Shown here piece after piece: positions 1 through 9,215 of a DNA stretch of 64,000 nucleotides. The notes beneath the pieces are model-generated. The model was given only the letters and a program-made list of their open reading frames with translations. It made no database searches and had not been told where the DNA came from. The first letter of the stretch is position 1; every line of letters starts with the position of its first letter. This DNA is from Mycolicibacterium novocastrense (GTDB taxonomy: Bacteria; Actinomycetota; Actinomycetes; Mycobacteriales; Mycobacteriaceae), in assembly GCF_001570485.1 (NCBI RefSeq), contig NZ_BCTA01000070.1, positions 1-64,000 on the forward strand. The letters are read 5' to 3'. Position numbers and translations under genes: made by a program.

Positions 1-414
1 GTCCTGGGTCATCGCGTGGTGCGTCCTTTACTTGAGTCACTTTGGTCGGTAACTCAATGACCACTACGCGATGCCCCACTTCAAGAGGCTCACCGACACA
101 CCTCAAGTCAGTCCCGGCTCGCTCGCCTCACCCCCGAAACCCCACCACCCCAGGGGACTTACCCCTCGGGCGACGTCAGGGCGTCTGCAATTATTGCCGG
201 TTCGCGAGCCGCGATCCGCTGTTCGGCCCTTCGCTGTGGCCTGTGAATCCCCTTCGGCTTCGACTGAAGCGGGGTTGATCGGCGGCAGCGGCGGGTATCG
301 GAAAGCTGGTGCGTGGGAAGCGCGCAGTCGTCACTGCCCCTATCGCGCGGATGGTACTTTCGTGATTCGTGCGAGTCGGGCAACATGCTGGCTCTCATTT
401 GCTGAGGAGTTCGA
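1..414. other. non-coding region upstream of the first GMC oxidoreductase
   Basis: I see no convincing gene here; the short open frames lack ribosome sites and family features. The stretch probably holds the 3' end signals of a gene to the left and the promoter of the oxidoreductase at 415. The last 75 bases resemble the sequence just before the paralogous gene at 9216: both contain GATGGTACTTTCG about 50-70 bases before the TTG start, and both end in TGAGGAG a few bases before it. The upstream region was therefore duplicated together with the gene, or is kept for shared regulation. Confidence 0.5.
10..73. repeat. nested inverted repeat
   Basis: The outer arms CATCGCGT (10-17) and ACGCGATG (66-73) enclose the inner arms TTGAGT (32-37) and ACTCAA (52-57). 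The layout is symmetric. It could be a terminator of a gene left of the window, or a protein-binding dyad. There is no T-tract, and the arms are short, so the function is uncertain. Confidence 0.35.
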
Positions 415-2052
415 TTGGCTGACGGCGGGCTGAGCGCACGCGAGGCAGAACGTGTGACCTGGGACGTGATCGTCGTAGGTACCGGCATGGGCGGCGGGAT
501 GCTCGGCTACTCGCTTGCCCGATCTGGCCGAAGCGTGTTGTTCGTAGAGAAGGGGCGCTCCACGCTGCCTGGAGAGCCAGGGGCCATCCGCGCACTGCCG
601 GAGGTGGCCGAACCGATGGCCGGCCGATCGGCTGAAGCCTATTACGACGCCTTGGCCCGAGCCGGGCGCTCCACCGACGAGATCGAAGACATCAGCGGAC
701 GCTTCTCGCGGCGATTCGTGCCGTACCTCGGCAGCGGCACGGGAGGGTCGTCGGCTATCTATGGCATGGCCTGCGAGCGGCTTTTCGTTCGCGATTTCAC
801 CCCCCGTCAAGATTTCCGCCACCCCGGCGACTCCACCGTGCCGGAAGCCTGGCCGATAACCTACGATCAATTGTCGCCGTGGTATGCCGAGGCGGAAAAA
901 TTGTTAGGGGTGCGGGGGCAACCCGATCCCTTGCGGCCGGAGGCGGCCGATGTCAATCTGCCTGCGGCGCCACCGTTCTCGGCAGACAATCAGCGATTGG
1001 TCGATTATCTGGCCGGCCGAGGGTTACATCCGTATCACCTGCCCATGGCGTGTGATTACACCGATGGCTGCGCTTCGTGTCACAGCCACCTCTGCCGGAA
1101 GTCGTGCAAAGGCGAGGCCGGCCGCATTTGCGTGCTGCCCGCGGTTACCGAACACGGCGCCCACCTGCTGCCCGAATGTCGAGCCTTGCGCTTGGAAGCG
1201 GACCGCGCGCACGTCCGGAAAGTGATCTGTGAGGATCGCTCCGGCACTTTCGCGCTGACAGCCCGGGTGGTGGTCCTGGCAGCCGGGGCGCTTGTCACTC
1301 CTGTCTTGTTGCTCAATTCGCGGTCCGGTGATTGGCCGGGCGGACTGGCGAACCGCTCAGACTGGGTGGGGCGCAACCTGATGCGCCATCTGATTGATTT
1401 GGTGGAGATCTGGCCGCAGTCCGACAGCAAGATCACAGAACCGAACAAGGAGATCGGGCTGAACGACTTCTACTTCTGGGAGGGTCAGAAGTACGGCACC
1501 GTGCAATCGTTCGGCGCGATGCCCCCGATGGAATTGCTCACCAACCGTCCAGGTCTCAAGGCAACTGCGTTGCGTGCGATACGACCGGCGGCTCGCCGCG
1601 TCTACGAGCGCTTCTTCACTGGCGGGCTGGTACTGGCTCCGCTCATGGAAGACCTGCCCTACCTGGACAACCGCGTCCTACCGTCAGACCAGTCCAGCCC
1701 TGACGGGCGCCAGCGGATGCAGATTCAGTATCGCCTGCACGCCAGCGAGACAGAGCGCCGCGCAACATTTTTGGGACAGTTGCGAGAGGTGTTCAAACCA
1801 TTTCGCAAGATCACGCTGCGTGGCGCCGAAGACAACGAGGCGCTCGGCCACGTCTGCGGGACATGTCGCTTCGGCACTGATCCGACCTCCAGCGTGCTGG
1901 ACGCTCAAAATCGGGCGCATGAAGTGGACAACCTGTACGTGGTCGACAGCTCGTTCTTCCCGTCCAGTGCCGGATTGAATCCGAGTTTGACGGTGGCCGC
2001 CAACGCACTTCGGGTCGCCGCCCATATCGATCAAGTGCACTTCGCCACCTGA
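415..2052 (+). CDS. GMC-family FAD oxidoreductase, copy 1
   Basis: A 545-residue flavoprotein of the glucose-methanol-choline oxidoreductase family, which oxidises alcohols or sugar hydroxyls with FAD. The N-terminal Rossmann dinucleotide motif VVGTGMGGG lies near residues 20-28. The C-terminal GMC signature holds a His near 479 (GHVCGTCRFG) and an Asn near 522 (GLNPS), the usual active-site pair. A Cys-rich loop near residues 213-240 is shared with copy 2. Translation starts at TTG 415 behind GAGGAG, as in copy 2. It opens the glycolipid cluster and converges on a glycosyltransferase, so a sugar or lipid-alcohol substrate is likely but not shown. No signal peptide is seen. Confidence 0.85.
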   Translation: MADGGLSAREAERVTWDVIVVGTGMGGGMLGYSLARSGRSVLFVEKGRSTLPGEPGAIRALPEVAEPMAGRSAEAYYDALARAGRSTDEIEDISGRFSRRFVPYLGSGTGGSSAIYGMACERLFVRDFTPRQDFRHPGDSTVPEAWPITYDQLSPWYAEAEKLLGVRGQPDPLRPEAADVNLPAAPPFSADNQRLVDYLAGRGLHPYHLPMACDYTDGCASCHSHLCRKSCKGEAGRICVLPAVTEHGAHLLPECRALRLEADRAHVRKVICEDRSGTFALTARVVVLAAGALVTPVLLLNSRSGDWPGGLANRSDWVGRNLMRHLIDLVEIWPQSDSKITEPNKEIGLNDFYFWEGQKYGTVQSFGAMPPMELLTNRPGLKATALRAIRPAARRVYERFFTGGLVLAPLMEDLPYLDNRVLPSDQSSPDGRQRMQIQYRLHASETERRATFLGQLREVFKPFRKITLRGAEDNEALGHVCGTCRFGTDPTSSVLDAQNRAHEVDNLYVVDSSFFPSSAGLNPSLTVAANALRVAAHIDQVHFAT

Positions 2053-2147
2053 GTCGACCTATCGCCCGATGTTCCGATCGGCCATGTCTGCAAGATCAGC
2101 GGCCACATCGGTACCGAACGTCGGGTGCACGTTTCAGCCAGGACCGA

Positions 2148-3413
2148 TCAACCGATACGCCGGACGCGCGCGAAGGCCTCGACGCGTTCGGCGGCGTTGG
2201 CGGCACTTTCGGCCGGTTTGGTCATCTTGGCCGCGAAGTCGCGAGCCTCGGCAACGCAATCCGGGGCGAGTATGGCGCGCAGGTCAGCGAGTAGCGACTC
2301 TCTGGTGGTGCTCGACAGACGCCGGGAAGTACCCACCTTAAGTCGCTTTACCTGAGCACCCCACAGTGCCTGATCGAGCCAGGTCCAAAGGATCAAAGAG
2401 GGAACGCCTGCACGCAAGCCCGCAGCGGTGGTGCCCGTCCCGCCATGATGCACGACCGCGCGACAGGACGGAAAGATCGCCGCGAAGTTGAGCGTATCCA
2501 CCACCTTGAGATGATCAAGACCGACGATGTCGGTGAAGTCAGTGCCGGCGGCGCAAACCAGCGCGCGTTCGCCCAACTCCGCACAGGCCGCGCCTATCAT
2601 CGCCAGCGTATCGGCCGGGGATTGCACCGGCATGCTGCCGAAACCGAAGAAGATCGGCGGAGGTCCGGTAGCGATCCAACTGGCGGCTTCCTCGTCGGCT
2701 TCCGCCGGCAGTTCCACTGTCAGGGCTCCAACGAGAGGCCGTCGGCGATCGTTTTCGGCCCAATTGCTTGCCAGCCCGGGGAAGCAAGCCTCGTCGTAGG
2801 CCTGAATCTCCAGCGAGCCGCGTTCGGCGATCCTTTCCGATGACGGACGGGTCGCCTTCGGCAGACCCAACTCACGACGCTGTGCGTCCTCGAACCTTTT
2901 GGCCAAGCGCCAGCCTAGCCACTTGGACAACGTCATTGCGACACGAATCAGCGGCGACGACTTCGGGACCAACTCGCTATGCGCTCGCAGCGGGGAGGTA
3001 TGCAACGTCGCCAAGGGAATGTCGAAGTATTCCGCCACATTTGCCGCAGGCTGATCGAAACCCGCGTCGGCGAACAACAGGTCGGCCCCCTCAGCAAGCG
3101 ATGTCAGCGTCGTGTTTGCCTCTTTCCAGAACTGGGCGTACAAATTCCAGTCTTCGCGCGCCAATTTGATCAGCTCCCTGACGCGCCAGAAGTTGCGGAA
3201 CAGGAGCATCATGAAGTCCCGGTGCAGCTCCTGCCAGGTCCGCGCATCCGGGCCGAATGCAGCAGCCGTCAGTCCCGCCGACTCAACGAATTCGACAAGG
3301 TTGGGCGAGACGGCCAGCCGAACGTCGTGGCCGCGGCAAAGTAATTCACGGCCAACAGCAACACACGGCTCGACGTCGCCGCGGCTTCCGTAGAAAGCAA
3401 GGACAAATTTCAT
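2148..3413 (-). CDS. GPL-type glycosyltransferase (UGT/GT1 family), copy 1
   Basis: A 421-residue nucleotide-sugar glycosyltransferase of the type that builds mycobacterial glycopeptidolipids (Gtf1-Gtf3, Rv1524/Rv1526c group). The N-terminus MKFVLAFYGSRGDVEP is the usual acceptor-domain start. The donor-binding end has FGFGSMP near 255 and HHGGTGTTAAGLRAGVP near 345-360, the NDP-sugar site of GT-B enzymes. It should act at the cytoplasmic side of the membrane and transfer a deoxyhexose or similar sugar to a lipid or to an earlier sugar. It is a clear paralogue of the gene at 14862-16130. It converges with the GMC gene and follows the TylF-like gene on the same strand with a 60-nt gap. The exact donor and acceptor cannot be read from sequence. 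Confidence 0.85.
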   Translation of the reverse strand: MKFVLAFYGSRGDVEPCVAVGRELLCRGHDVRLAVSPNLVEFVESAGLTAAAFGPDARTWQELHRDFMMLLFRNFWRVRELIKLAREDWNLYAQFWKEANTTLTSLAEGADLLFADAGFDQPAANVAEYFDIPLATLHTSPLRAHSELVPKSSPLIRVAMTLSKWLGWRLAKRFEDAQRRELGLPKATRPSSERIAERGSLEIQAYDEACFPGLASNWAENDRRRPLVGALTVELPAEADEEAASWIATGPPPIFFGFGSMPVQSPADTLAMIGAACAELGERALVCAAGTDFTDIVGLDHLKVVDTLNFAAIFPSCRAVVHHGGTGTTAAGLRAGVPSLILWTWLDQALWGAQVKRLKVGTSRRLSSTTRESLLADLRAILAPDCVAEARDFAAKMTKPAESAANAAERVEAFARVRRIG

Positions 3414-3473
3414 GGCAGGGACTGCGGCCTTTCACGAGGCGTGAACGTCGGGCGTCCAATGGTCAGACCAAGA

Positions 3474-4286
3474 TCACTTGCGCCACAACGCACCGGTTCC
3501 GTCTATGTCGACGATGTCCGCGGTTATCCCGTGTTTCTCGCGATAGTCCGAGACTGCTTGCCGGCATGCCGGGATCGAATAGTCGTCAATGATGCAATAT
3601 CCCCCGGGAGACAGTCGCGGATAGAGAGCGTCAAGCGTTTGTATCGTGGATTCGTACAGGTCGCCGTCGAGTCGCAGCACTGCGATCTGCTCGATCGGCG
3701 CATCGTGAAGCGTGTCTTTGAACCACCCCGGAAGAAAGCGGACGCGCTCATCGAGCAACCCGTAACGCTCGAAATTCGCCCTGACTTCCGACTCCGGCAC
3801 TCCTAGTATTCCCGAGAAAAGATCAAGTCGAATCCCCTTGTCCGCCTTGAAATTTGCGGCGTCCGGGCGTGGCAAGCCTGCAAACGAATCCGCCAGCCAG
3901 ACGCTTCGCGTTTCGTCGCCGTATGCCGCCAGGACTGCGCGCATGAGGATGCAGGCCCCGCCGCGCCACACACCGCATTCGACGAGATCACCAGGAATGT
4001 CGTCCTCGAGCACCGTCTCAACACAATGCTGCAGGCTGGTGAGCCTCTGCATCCCGATCATCGTCTCGGCCTCGGCGGGCCAGTCGACGCCCAGGTCGCG
4101 CTTCGTCTGACCGAACGGGCTCACGCGGTTGAGCATCGGCAGAATTGCGTTGGCGGTCTTGAAGACGAGCCGCCGACGCAGTGACCAGCGCGCGGGCATC
4201 CGCTCGTGCATCCCGTATCTGGTCAGGTTGCGTCGGAGCAAATCGAGGTACAAAGGTCGCACATCGCGATCAGTCACAGCCAACAC
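3474..4286 (-). CDS. TylF/MycF-family sugar O-methyltransferase
   Basis: A 270-residue SAM-dependent methyltransferase of the macrocin O-methyltransferase family, which methylates deoxysugar hydroxyls. Family features are the SAM loop DLVECGVWRGG near 92-102, DSFAGLP near 133-139, and the metal-binding LRLDGDLYEST and IIDDYSIPAC segments near 205-240. GPL clusters use relatives as rhamnosyl O-methyltransferases. The chosen start is GTG at 4286 with AGGGG just upstream; GTG at 4277 is also possible. It lies 60 nt upstream of a glycosyltransferase on the same strand, so the two probably form an operon that transfers and then methylates a sugar. Confidence 0.82.
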   Translation of the reverse strand: MLAVTDRDVRPLYLDLLRRNLTRYGMHERMPARWSLRRRLVFKTANAILPMLNRVSPFGQTKRDLGVDWPAEAETMIGMQRLTSLQHCVETVLEDDIPGDLVECGVWRGGACILMRAVLAAYGDETRSVWLADSFAGLPRPDAANFKADKGIRLDLFSGILGVPESEVRANFERYGLLDERVRFLPGWFKDTLHDAPIEQIAVLRLDGDLYESTIQTLDALYPRLSPGGYCIIDDYSIPACRQAVSDYREKHGITADIVDIDGTGALWRK

Positions 4287-4539
4287 TGCCCCTATCCATT
4301 GCGATTGCCGTTGCCGGTGTTGCCGGCGATGAGTCTAGACCCCCGATTTGCGCCTGTCCCAGAGGCCACCAACATTGTGTTCTCTCACCGGCATCGACAG
4401 CGGCCTGTGCATGGCCGCCAACGGGTGGCTTAGCCATTTGCTGCGTTCAGAGTGCCCGCGCCGTATCCGACGAGGTCGTCGGCCGCTCGCGCTCAGTTTC
4501 CAGCTAACATTTTTGCGGCTTGTTGTAGGGTATTCCGCG

Positions 4540-6291
4540 ATGGCTTCTCACGACGGGAAGCAGACATTACCTCCCCGACAACAATGGACGACAGAGCCTG
4601 CGGAACGAGCTGAGGCCTTGCCCAACAAACAGACCGGAAAGCACCGTGCCAAGCGGTCTTCGAGTCGGACGCCCGGCTGGTTCATAGCCGCGGTAACCGC
4701 AATCGGTGCGATGCAGCTGTTGTCCATTATGGACGGCACCATCGCAGTCGTCGCGCTTCCGAAAATCCAGAGCGAGCTCGGCCTTTCGAACGCCGGGCGG
4801 AGCTGGGTCATCACTGCGTACATCCTGACCTTCGGCGGACTGATGCTGCTCGGCGGTCGCCTGGGCGACACTTTTGGGCGCAAGCGCGTCTTCATCGTCG
4901 GGGTTGCGTTGTTCACCGTGGCCTCGGCCGTGTGCGGAATCGCCTGGAATGGGGGCTCGCTCGTCACAGCCCGGCTGCTCCAAGGAGTGGCTGCAGCAAT
5001 CTTCGCCCCGACCTCGGTGGCGTTGGTGGCGACGACATTTCCGAAGGGTCCGATGCGCAACACCGCGATGGCGGTATTCAGCGCGATGATCGGCATCGGC
5101 TCGGTAGGTGGGCTTGTCGTTGGCGGAGCTCTCACCGAGGTGTCGTGGCGACTGGCGTTCTTGGTGAACGTTCCGCTCGGGCTGCTGGTCCTCATCCTCG
5201 CCCGCGCCGCGCTGCGCGAAACTCAAAAAGAGCTGATGAAGCTCGATGTCACCGGGGCTGTGCTGGCCACGCTGATCTGTACTGCTGCGGTGTACGGCTT
5301 CTCGATGGCACCGGAGAAGGGCTGGTTGTCACCTATTCCGATCGGTTCGGTGGTGCTGCTTGTCGGAGCCTTCGTGGCTTTCGTCGTGGTGGAGCGAAGA
5401 GCCGATAACCCCATCGTCCCGTTCAGCCTGTTCACCGACCGCAACAGGCTGGCCATCTTCGCGGCGGTATTCCTGGCCGGCGGGGTGCTGTTCACCCTGA
5501 TGGTGCTGGTCGCGCTGTACATCCAGGATGTCATGGGTTACAGCGCGCTGCGCGCAAGCCTCGCCCTTCTGCCCTTCGCCATTGCAGTGGCCCTCGGGGC
5601 TGCTGCGTCGTCGCGTCTGGTCAAGTTGTGGGCGCCGCGTGTGGTCATGATGGCCGGCGGCAGCCTGATGCTGGGCGCCACCCTTTACGCCTCCACGCTG
5701 ACCCGCGACGCCCCGTACTTCCCGAACCTGATGGTGCCGCTGGTCGTCGCCGCGGTGGGTATCGGTGTGGCGAACGTCCCGCTTCGTCTATCGCTGATCG
5801 CCAGCGTCGGGCTGGACCGGATCGGCCCCACCTCGGCGATTGCGCTCATGCTGCAGAACCTCGGAGGCCCGATCGTGCTTGCGATCATCCAGGCCATCAT
5901 CACCTCGCACACGCTAGCTCTGGGCGGCACCACCGGGCCGGTGACTTCCATGAACGCCGTCGAACTGACTGCACTTGACCAGGGCATCACTTACGGTCTG
6001 CTGTGGTTGGCGGGGGCGGTCGTCTCTGTCGGCTTCGTGGTGGTGTTCATCAGCTACTCAGCGGAGGAGGTCGCGCATGCGCAGGCTGTCAAGGAAGCCA
6101 GCGACGCCGAGGACCCCGCCGAGGACGCCGCCGCCGTCGACAACAACCCCGCACTCGGACACGCCAACAGCGACACCCTCGGCAGCGCAACCACTTTCAG
6201 CCGTAACCACAGCTCTGATGGCGCCGGAAACGGCACCAGAGTCAACTACGACGCGCGAAGCGATCAGCGGGCTAGCCGGTTGAATCGGTGA
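4540..6291 (+). CDS. MFS transporter, DHA2 (14-TM) family
   Basis: A polytopic membrane protein of about 583 residues in the EmrB/QacA-like drug:H+ antiporter-2 family. After a basic 45-residue cytoplasmic N-terminus come many hydrophobic helices. MFS motif A, GGRLGDTFGRKR, follows helix 2, and the motif-C-like glycine-rich segment GIGSVGGLVVGGAL lies in helix 5. The C-terminus is a long hydrophilic, acidic tail. The frame is open further upstream, but ATG 4540 (MASHDGK) gives the natural N-terminus. The gene ends directly against the CmcI-like gene, which is read in the opposite direction. It may move a biosynthetic intermediate or act in efflux; the substrate is unknown. Confidence 0.82.
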   Translation: MASHDGKQTLPPRQQWTTEPAERAEALPNKQTGKHRAKRSSSRTPGWFIAAVTAIGAMQLLSIMDGTIAVVALPKIQSELGLSNAGRSWVITAYILTFGGLMLLGGRLGDTFGRKRVFIVGVALFTVASAVCGIAWNGGSLVTARLLQGVAAAIFAPTSVALVATTFPKGPMRNTAMAVFSAMIGIGSVGGLVVGGALTEVSWRLAFLVNVPLGLLVLILARAALRETQKELMKLDVTGAVLATLICTAAVYGFSMAPEKGWLSPIPIGSVVLLVGAFVAFVVVERRADNPIVPFSLFTDRNRLAIFAAVFLAGGVLFTLMVLVALYIQDVMGYSALRASLALLPFAIAVALGAAASSRLVKLWAPRVVMMAGGSLMLGATLYASTLTRDAPYFPNLMVPLVVAAVGIGVANVPLRLSLIASVGLDRIGPTSAIALMLQNLGGPIVLAIIQAIITSHTLALGGTTGPVTSMNAVELTALDQGITYGLLWLAGAVVSVGFVVVFISYSAEEVAHAQAVKEASDAEDPAEDAAAVDNNPALGHANSDTLGSATTFSRNHSSDGAGNGTRVNYDARSDQRASRLNR

Positions 6292-6984
6292 CTATTTCCG
6301 AATCATGAAGCCATTGGTGGCGAAGGTGAACCCGAACTTCATCTCCCGCTCACGATCGTGAACATAATCGTCCGGGAATTCGGCCTCGTAATCTTCGATT
6401 GCCTCGAAGGGCCCCGGGCCCATTCCGGGGAGCACCGGATGGCCGTTGACATTGGAGTCCTCGACAATCATGTAATCCCCGGTCCGAAGCAGGGGCCGCA
6501 ACAATTTCATCTCGGCCAGCACATGATCACGGCTGTGGTCGCTGTCCAGGATGGCGAAGACCGGGCCCGGAAATTCGGACCGCAACTGACTGATCTTCTT
6601 GGCCACCTGCGGTTCAATCGATGACGACTCGAACCACACCACGTCGGGGTCCTTCACCGCGTTGGCGTGCAGATTCTGATGCGTTATGTCGACCGACAAC
6701 ACGGCGAACGGCTGTCCGGTCTGACGCAAAATGTGGGCGAAGAACACTCCGGAACCACCCTGAAAAGATCCGAACTCCACCACCAAGGAGGGGCGTAGCG
6801 ACCACAGGATTTCCTGGTAATTCCACATGTCACTGACCGACTTCTGACACGGAACACCCATCCAGGAGGTGTGCAGCCACACCATCGTGCCGTAATACCA
6901 CTTATGGTATTCCTCGGCGATCGCGTCGCTGGGCCGGTATATGGCTCCGGCCACCCCGCTGGCTATCTGCCGAATCACACCCAT
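6292..6984 (-). CDS. CmcI-like (cephalosporin hydroxylase family) O-methyltransferase
   Basis: A 230-residue protein of the CmcI family, a Rossmann-fold SAM-dependent methyltransferase group that in mycobacteria includes rhamnosyl O-methyltransferases of phenolic glycolipids and GPLs. Features are the SAM loop VVEFGSFQGGSGVFF near 69-83, the acidic FAILDSDHSRDHV segment near 140-152, and IVEDSNVNGHP near 175-185, typical of the metal-dependent site. The ATG at 6984 has a strong GAGGGGG ribosome site. It stands alone on its strand between the MFS gene, with which it converges, and another methyltransferase. The likely role is methylation of a sugar hydroxyl on the glycolipid; position and sugar are unknown. 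Confidence 0.8.
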   Translation of the reverse strand: MGVIRQIASGVAGAIYRPSDAIAEEYHKWYYGTMVWLHTSWMGVPCQKSVSDMWNYQEILWSLRPSLVVEFGSFQGGSGVFFAHILRQTGQPFAVLSVDITHQNLHANAVKDPDVVWFESSSIEPQVAKKISQLRSEFPGPVFAILDSDHSRDHVLAEMKLLRPLLRTGDYMIVEDSNVNGHPVLPGMGPGPFEAIEDYEAEFPDDYVHDREREMKFGFTFATNGFMIRK

Positions 6985-7155
6985 TCATTTCCCCCTCACG
7001 GCACCGCACCATTACTTAACCAGGGTCTGCCAAAGCGTAGCCAAGCGAGACTATCAGGAGTTGCCCGTAGCGGCGTACGACTCGAATGTTCAGGTCGTTG
7101 AAGACGGCACGCGCGCTCCAATTCGGCTTCCCGAGTAGGCCTCTCAGCAAGAGGT

Positions 7156-7956
7156 CTATCCGAGCCCACCACTAGGTGTTGTGCCCGTCCGAAGACCTGG
7201 CAGTTTACTGAGTCGGAGTCCGGTGTCGGGATCACCGCACAACACGACGCAGCCGCGCTTGGCTCCCGTTTCTTGGGCGGCCGGTAACGACGGATAGAAC
7301 CTCAGCATGTCACTGCGTCCCAGCGTGTCAAGATACTCGTCGTTCAATACCGCACCCGGACCGTAGTCGTCATAACTGTAGGAGTCGCCAGGGACGGCGA
7401 AGTCGTCGATCATGATGACCGACCGCCGCCACGATCCGAAGATCATCTCGATCTCCTCGGCGAGCGGTAAGTCTGAATACCAGTGTGCGTCAAGGTAAAA
7501 AAAGACATCGTCCTTGGGGAAGGATGGATCCTCGGCCAGCTGACGCAGCAGGGCGCGGCTGTCTCCCAGCACGACATGCACCCGGTCGCGGTCCGAACGA
7601 AATCGTTCTTCTGCGAAGGCGTGATAGCGAGGCTTCTTCTCCGCCGTGTAGACGGGCACACCGAAGTCGGCGAAGAACTTCGTCGTGTTCCCGATGAAAG
7701 TTCCCGTCTCGACGATCGCCGCGGGCGGGAACTCCGCAAGGATCTGCCGGCACAGGTCTAACCGGCCGCTCTGACCGTTCAGCGGTTCGCCCAAGTCCGA
7801 GCGCGCTGATCTCATCCTGTACTCCAACCTGCCGAGCACGGCGGGGCCGGAGCTATTGACGTACAGCACAAAGGAGTTGATCGAGTTCCGCCCAAGAGAA
7901 TTGATGAAGTTCAATGCCTTGGCGGCCAAATCCGTCACCTTGGAGTTAGCCGGCAC
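7156..7956 (-). CDS. class I SAM-dependent methyltransferase-like protein
   Basis: A 266-residue protein with a class I methyltransferase core: IVETGTFIGNTTKFF near 81-95 is the SAM-binding loop, VYTAEKKPRYHAFAEER the acidic-loop region, VHVVLGDSRALL motif II, and FFYLDAHWYSDLP plus IMIDDFAVPGD the presumed catalytic and metal segments. The last two recall metal-dependent sugar methyltransferases. I do not recognise a named orthologue. The ribosome site before GTG 7956 is weak. It sits between two other methyltransferase genes on the same strand, with gaps of about 160-170 nt, so each may have its own promoter. A sugar O-methyltransferase role is inferred from context only. Confidence 0.7.
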   Translation of the reverse strand: MPANSKVTDLAAKALNFINSLGRNSINSFVLYVNSSGPAVLGRLEYRMRSARSDLGEPLNGQSGRLDLCRQILAEFPPAAIVETGTFIGNTTKFFADFGVPVYTAEKKPRYHAFAEERFRSDRDRVHVVLGDSRALLRQLAEDPSFPKDDVFFYLDAHWYSDLPLAEEIEMIFGSWRRSVIMIDDFAVPGDSYSYDDYGPGAVLNDEYLDTLGRSDMLRFYPSLPAAQETGAKRGCVVLCGDPDTGLRLSKLPGLRTGTTPSGGLG

Positions 7957-8117
7957 GTCGGCTCAGAACTGGAGTCACAACGAACCGATTGAGGCGAACC
8001 GAAGCAGTCACGGCCTTAAAGCGTACTCGCCGCGAGCACGTCCGGGTCGGGGACGCCGCCCGCCCATTCATCGATGTCCCACTCCCTCCGCGGTGTATGG
8101 CCCCAAAGCGGCGGAGC

Positions 8118-8918
8118 CTAGTCCTTGGCGAAGCAGTACATGCGGTACGAAAAATCCCCACTCTGCATGGCGCGGTAGACCTTCGAGCCCTGCACGAATT
8201 GACAGGTTGCGCGCAGTAGCTTGGAGTCGTGGCGCTCGAGCAGTTTCTGCCAGCGCTTTGAATTCTCGTCCATCCCGCGCAAGATCTCCGTGTTGATGTC
8301 GCGGCGCGAGAGCATTTTCATCGGCGCACTCGCCAACGCCTCCTCCCAGTCAGAGATGTGGGGAGAGAAGCGGCCGTCAGCGTAGAGAAACCGTCCTCCC
8401 GGACGCAGCACCCGCTCCACCTCGGTGAGAAACAACCGAAAGTCCGGATAGTGGATCGAGGACTCGATATTGATCACAGCGTCGAATGACTGGTCGGGGA
8501 ACGGGGGGTCTTGGGCATCGCCGACGACGAATTCCAGCCCCGGGAACTGGTGGCGCCGCCGACAGAAGTCGATCCCATCGGGGTTCAGATCCAACGCCGC
8601 GTAACGGGCCGGGTGCAGGTTGCGCGCCAGATAGGAGGCGCCACCGCCGTGGCCGCATCCAACCTCGAGAACCGCCGAACCGTTCAGATCACCGGCCTGA
8701 GTGGCGGTGCGATGGTAGAGCTGAATCGGATAGCGATCCCGTTCGTCTTCGGCACTCAGGGTTATCGCCATCGGCGGGTCTTCCTCGTAGCCGTAGTTGA
8801 GGAATACGACGTCGTCGTTGTCGAACCTACGAGTGATGCTACGATAACTGCGCTTTTGAAGTTTGTAGCCGAGATTCCAAATGAGCGGGTGGTAGTTCAA
8901 ACGCTCCATGATTCCCAC
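8118..8918 (-). CDS. Rv2952/Fmt-like lipid O-methyltransferase
   Basis: A 266-residue class I methyltransferase of the Methyltransf_11 type. It resembles the mycobacterial phthiotriol/phenolphthiotriol dimycocerosate methyltransferase Rv2952 and the GPL fatty-acid methyltransferase Fmt. The family N-terminus (NYHPLIWNLGY, then FLNYGYEED) is present. The SAM site VLEVGCGHGGGASYL lies near 83-97, DLNPDGIDFCRRR forms the acidic loop, and VGDAQDPPFPDQSFDAVINIES carries motifs II and III. Such enzymes methylate a hydroxyl on a long acyl or polyketide chain, which fits the FAAL and PKS in this cluster. The start is GTG 8918 behind AGAGGA; ATG 8909 is an alternative. It is divergent from the second GMC oxidoreductase. 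Confidence 0.82.
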   Translation of the reverse strand: MGIMERLNYHPLIWNLGYKLQKRSYRSITRRFDNDDVVFLNYGYEEDPPMAITLSAEDERDRYPIQLYHRTATQAGDLNGSAVLEVGCGHGGGASYLARNLHPARYAALDLNPDGIDFCRRRHQFPGLEFVVGDAQDPPFPDQSFDAVINIESSIHYPDFRLFLTEVERVLRPGGRFLYADGRFSPHISDWEEALASAPMKMLSRRDINTEILRGMDENSKRWQKLLERHDSKLLRATCQFVQGSKVYRAMQSGDFSYRMYCFAKD

Positions 8919-9215
8919 AGGCGTATCCTCTCGCCTTCGCGACCCGACATGCAGGCCTCGTCCTCAATGCGGTGGCTTGCTCGACCCACCGAGATAAAGC
9001 CCCCCACCCTGTCAGCCGGACACTACATAGTTTGCCGTGCTATCGCAGCGACTCCCGGTTCTTCGTCTTGTTGAAGACAATGCGGCTGGGATTTTCCTGC
9101 ATCAGGCGGTTGCGACCTGCCAGGCCGGATCTCCAACTCCTCGTCGTCGGCGAGATGGTACTTTCGCACTCGCGATGCGGGGAGCTTCACATCGTCATTC
9201 ACTGAGGAGCTGGTA
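8919..9215. promoter_or_regulatory. divergent intergenic region before GMC copy 2
   Basis: About 300 bases lie between the Fmt-like gene (leftward) and the second GMC gene (rightward) and contain no gene. They must hold promoters for both. The right third resembles the region before the first GMC gene, sharing GATGGTACTTTCG (near 9155) and the ribosome-site context TGAGGAG before a TTG start. Confidence 0.5.

Noticed and set aside
331..4300. 13-base match CACTGCCCCTATC near 337 and near 4284
   Set aside because: A match of this length is expected by chance within tens of kilobases, and the contexts differ.
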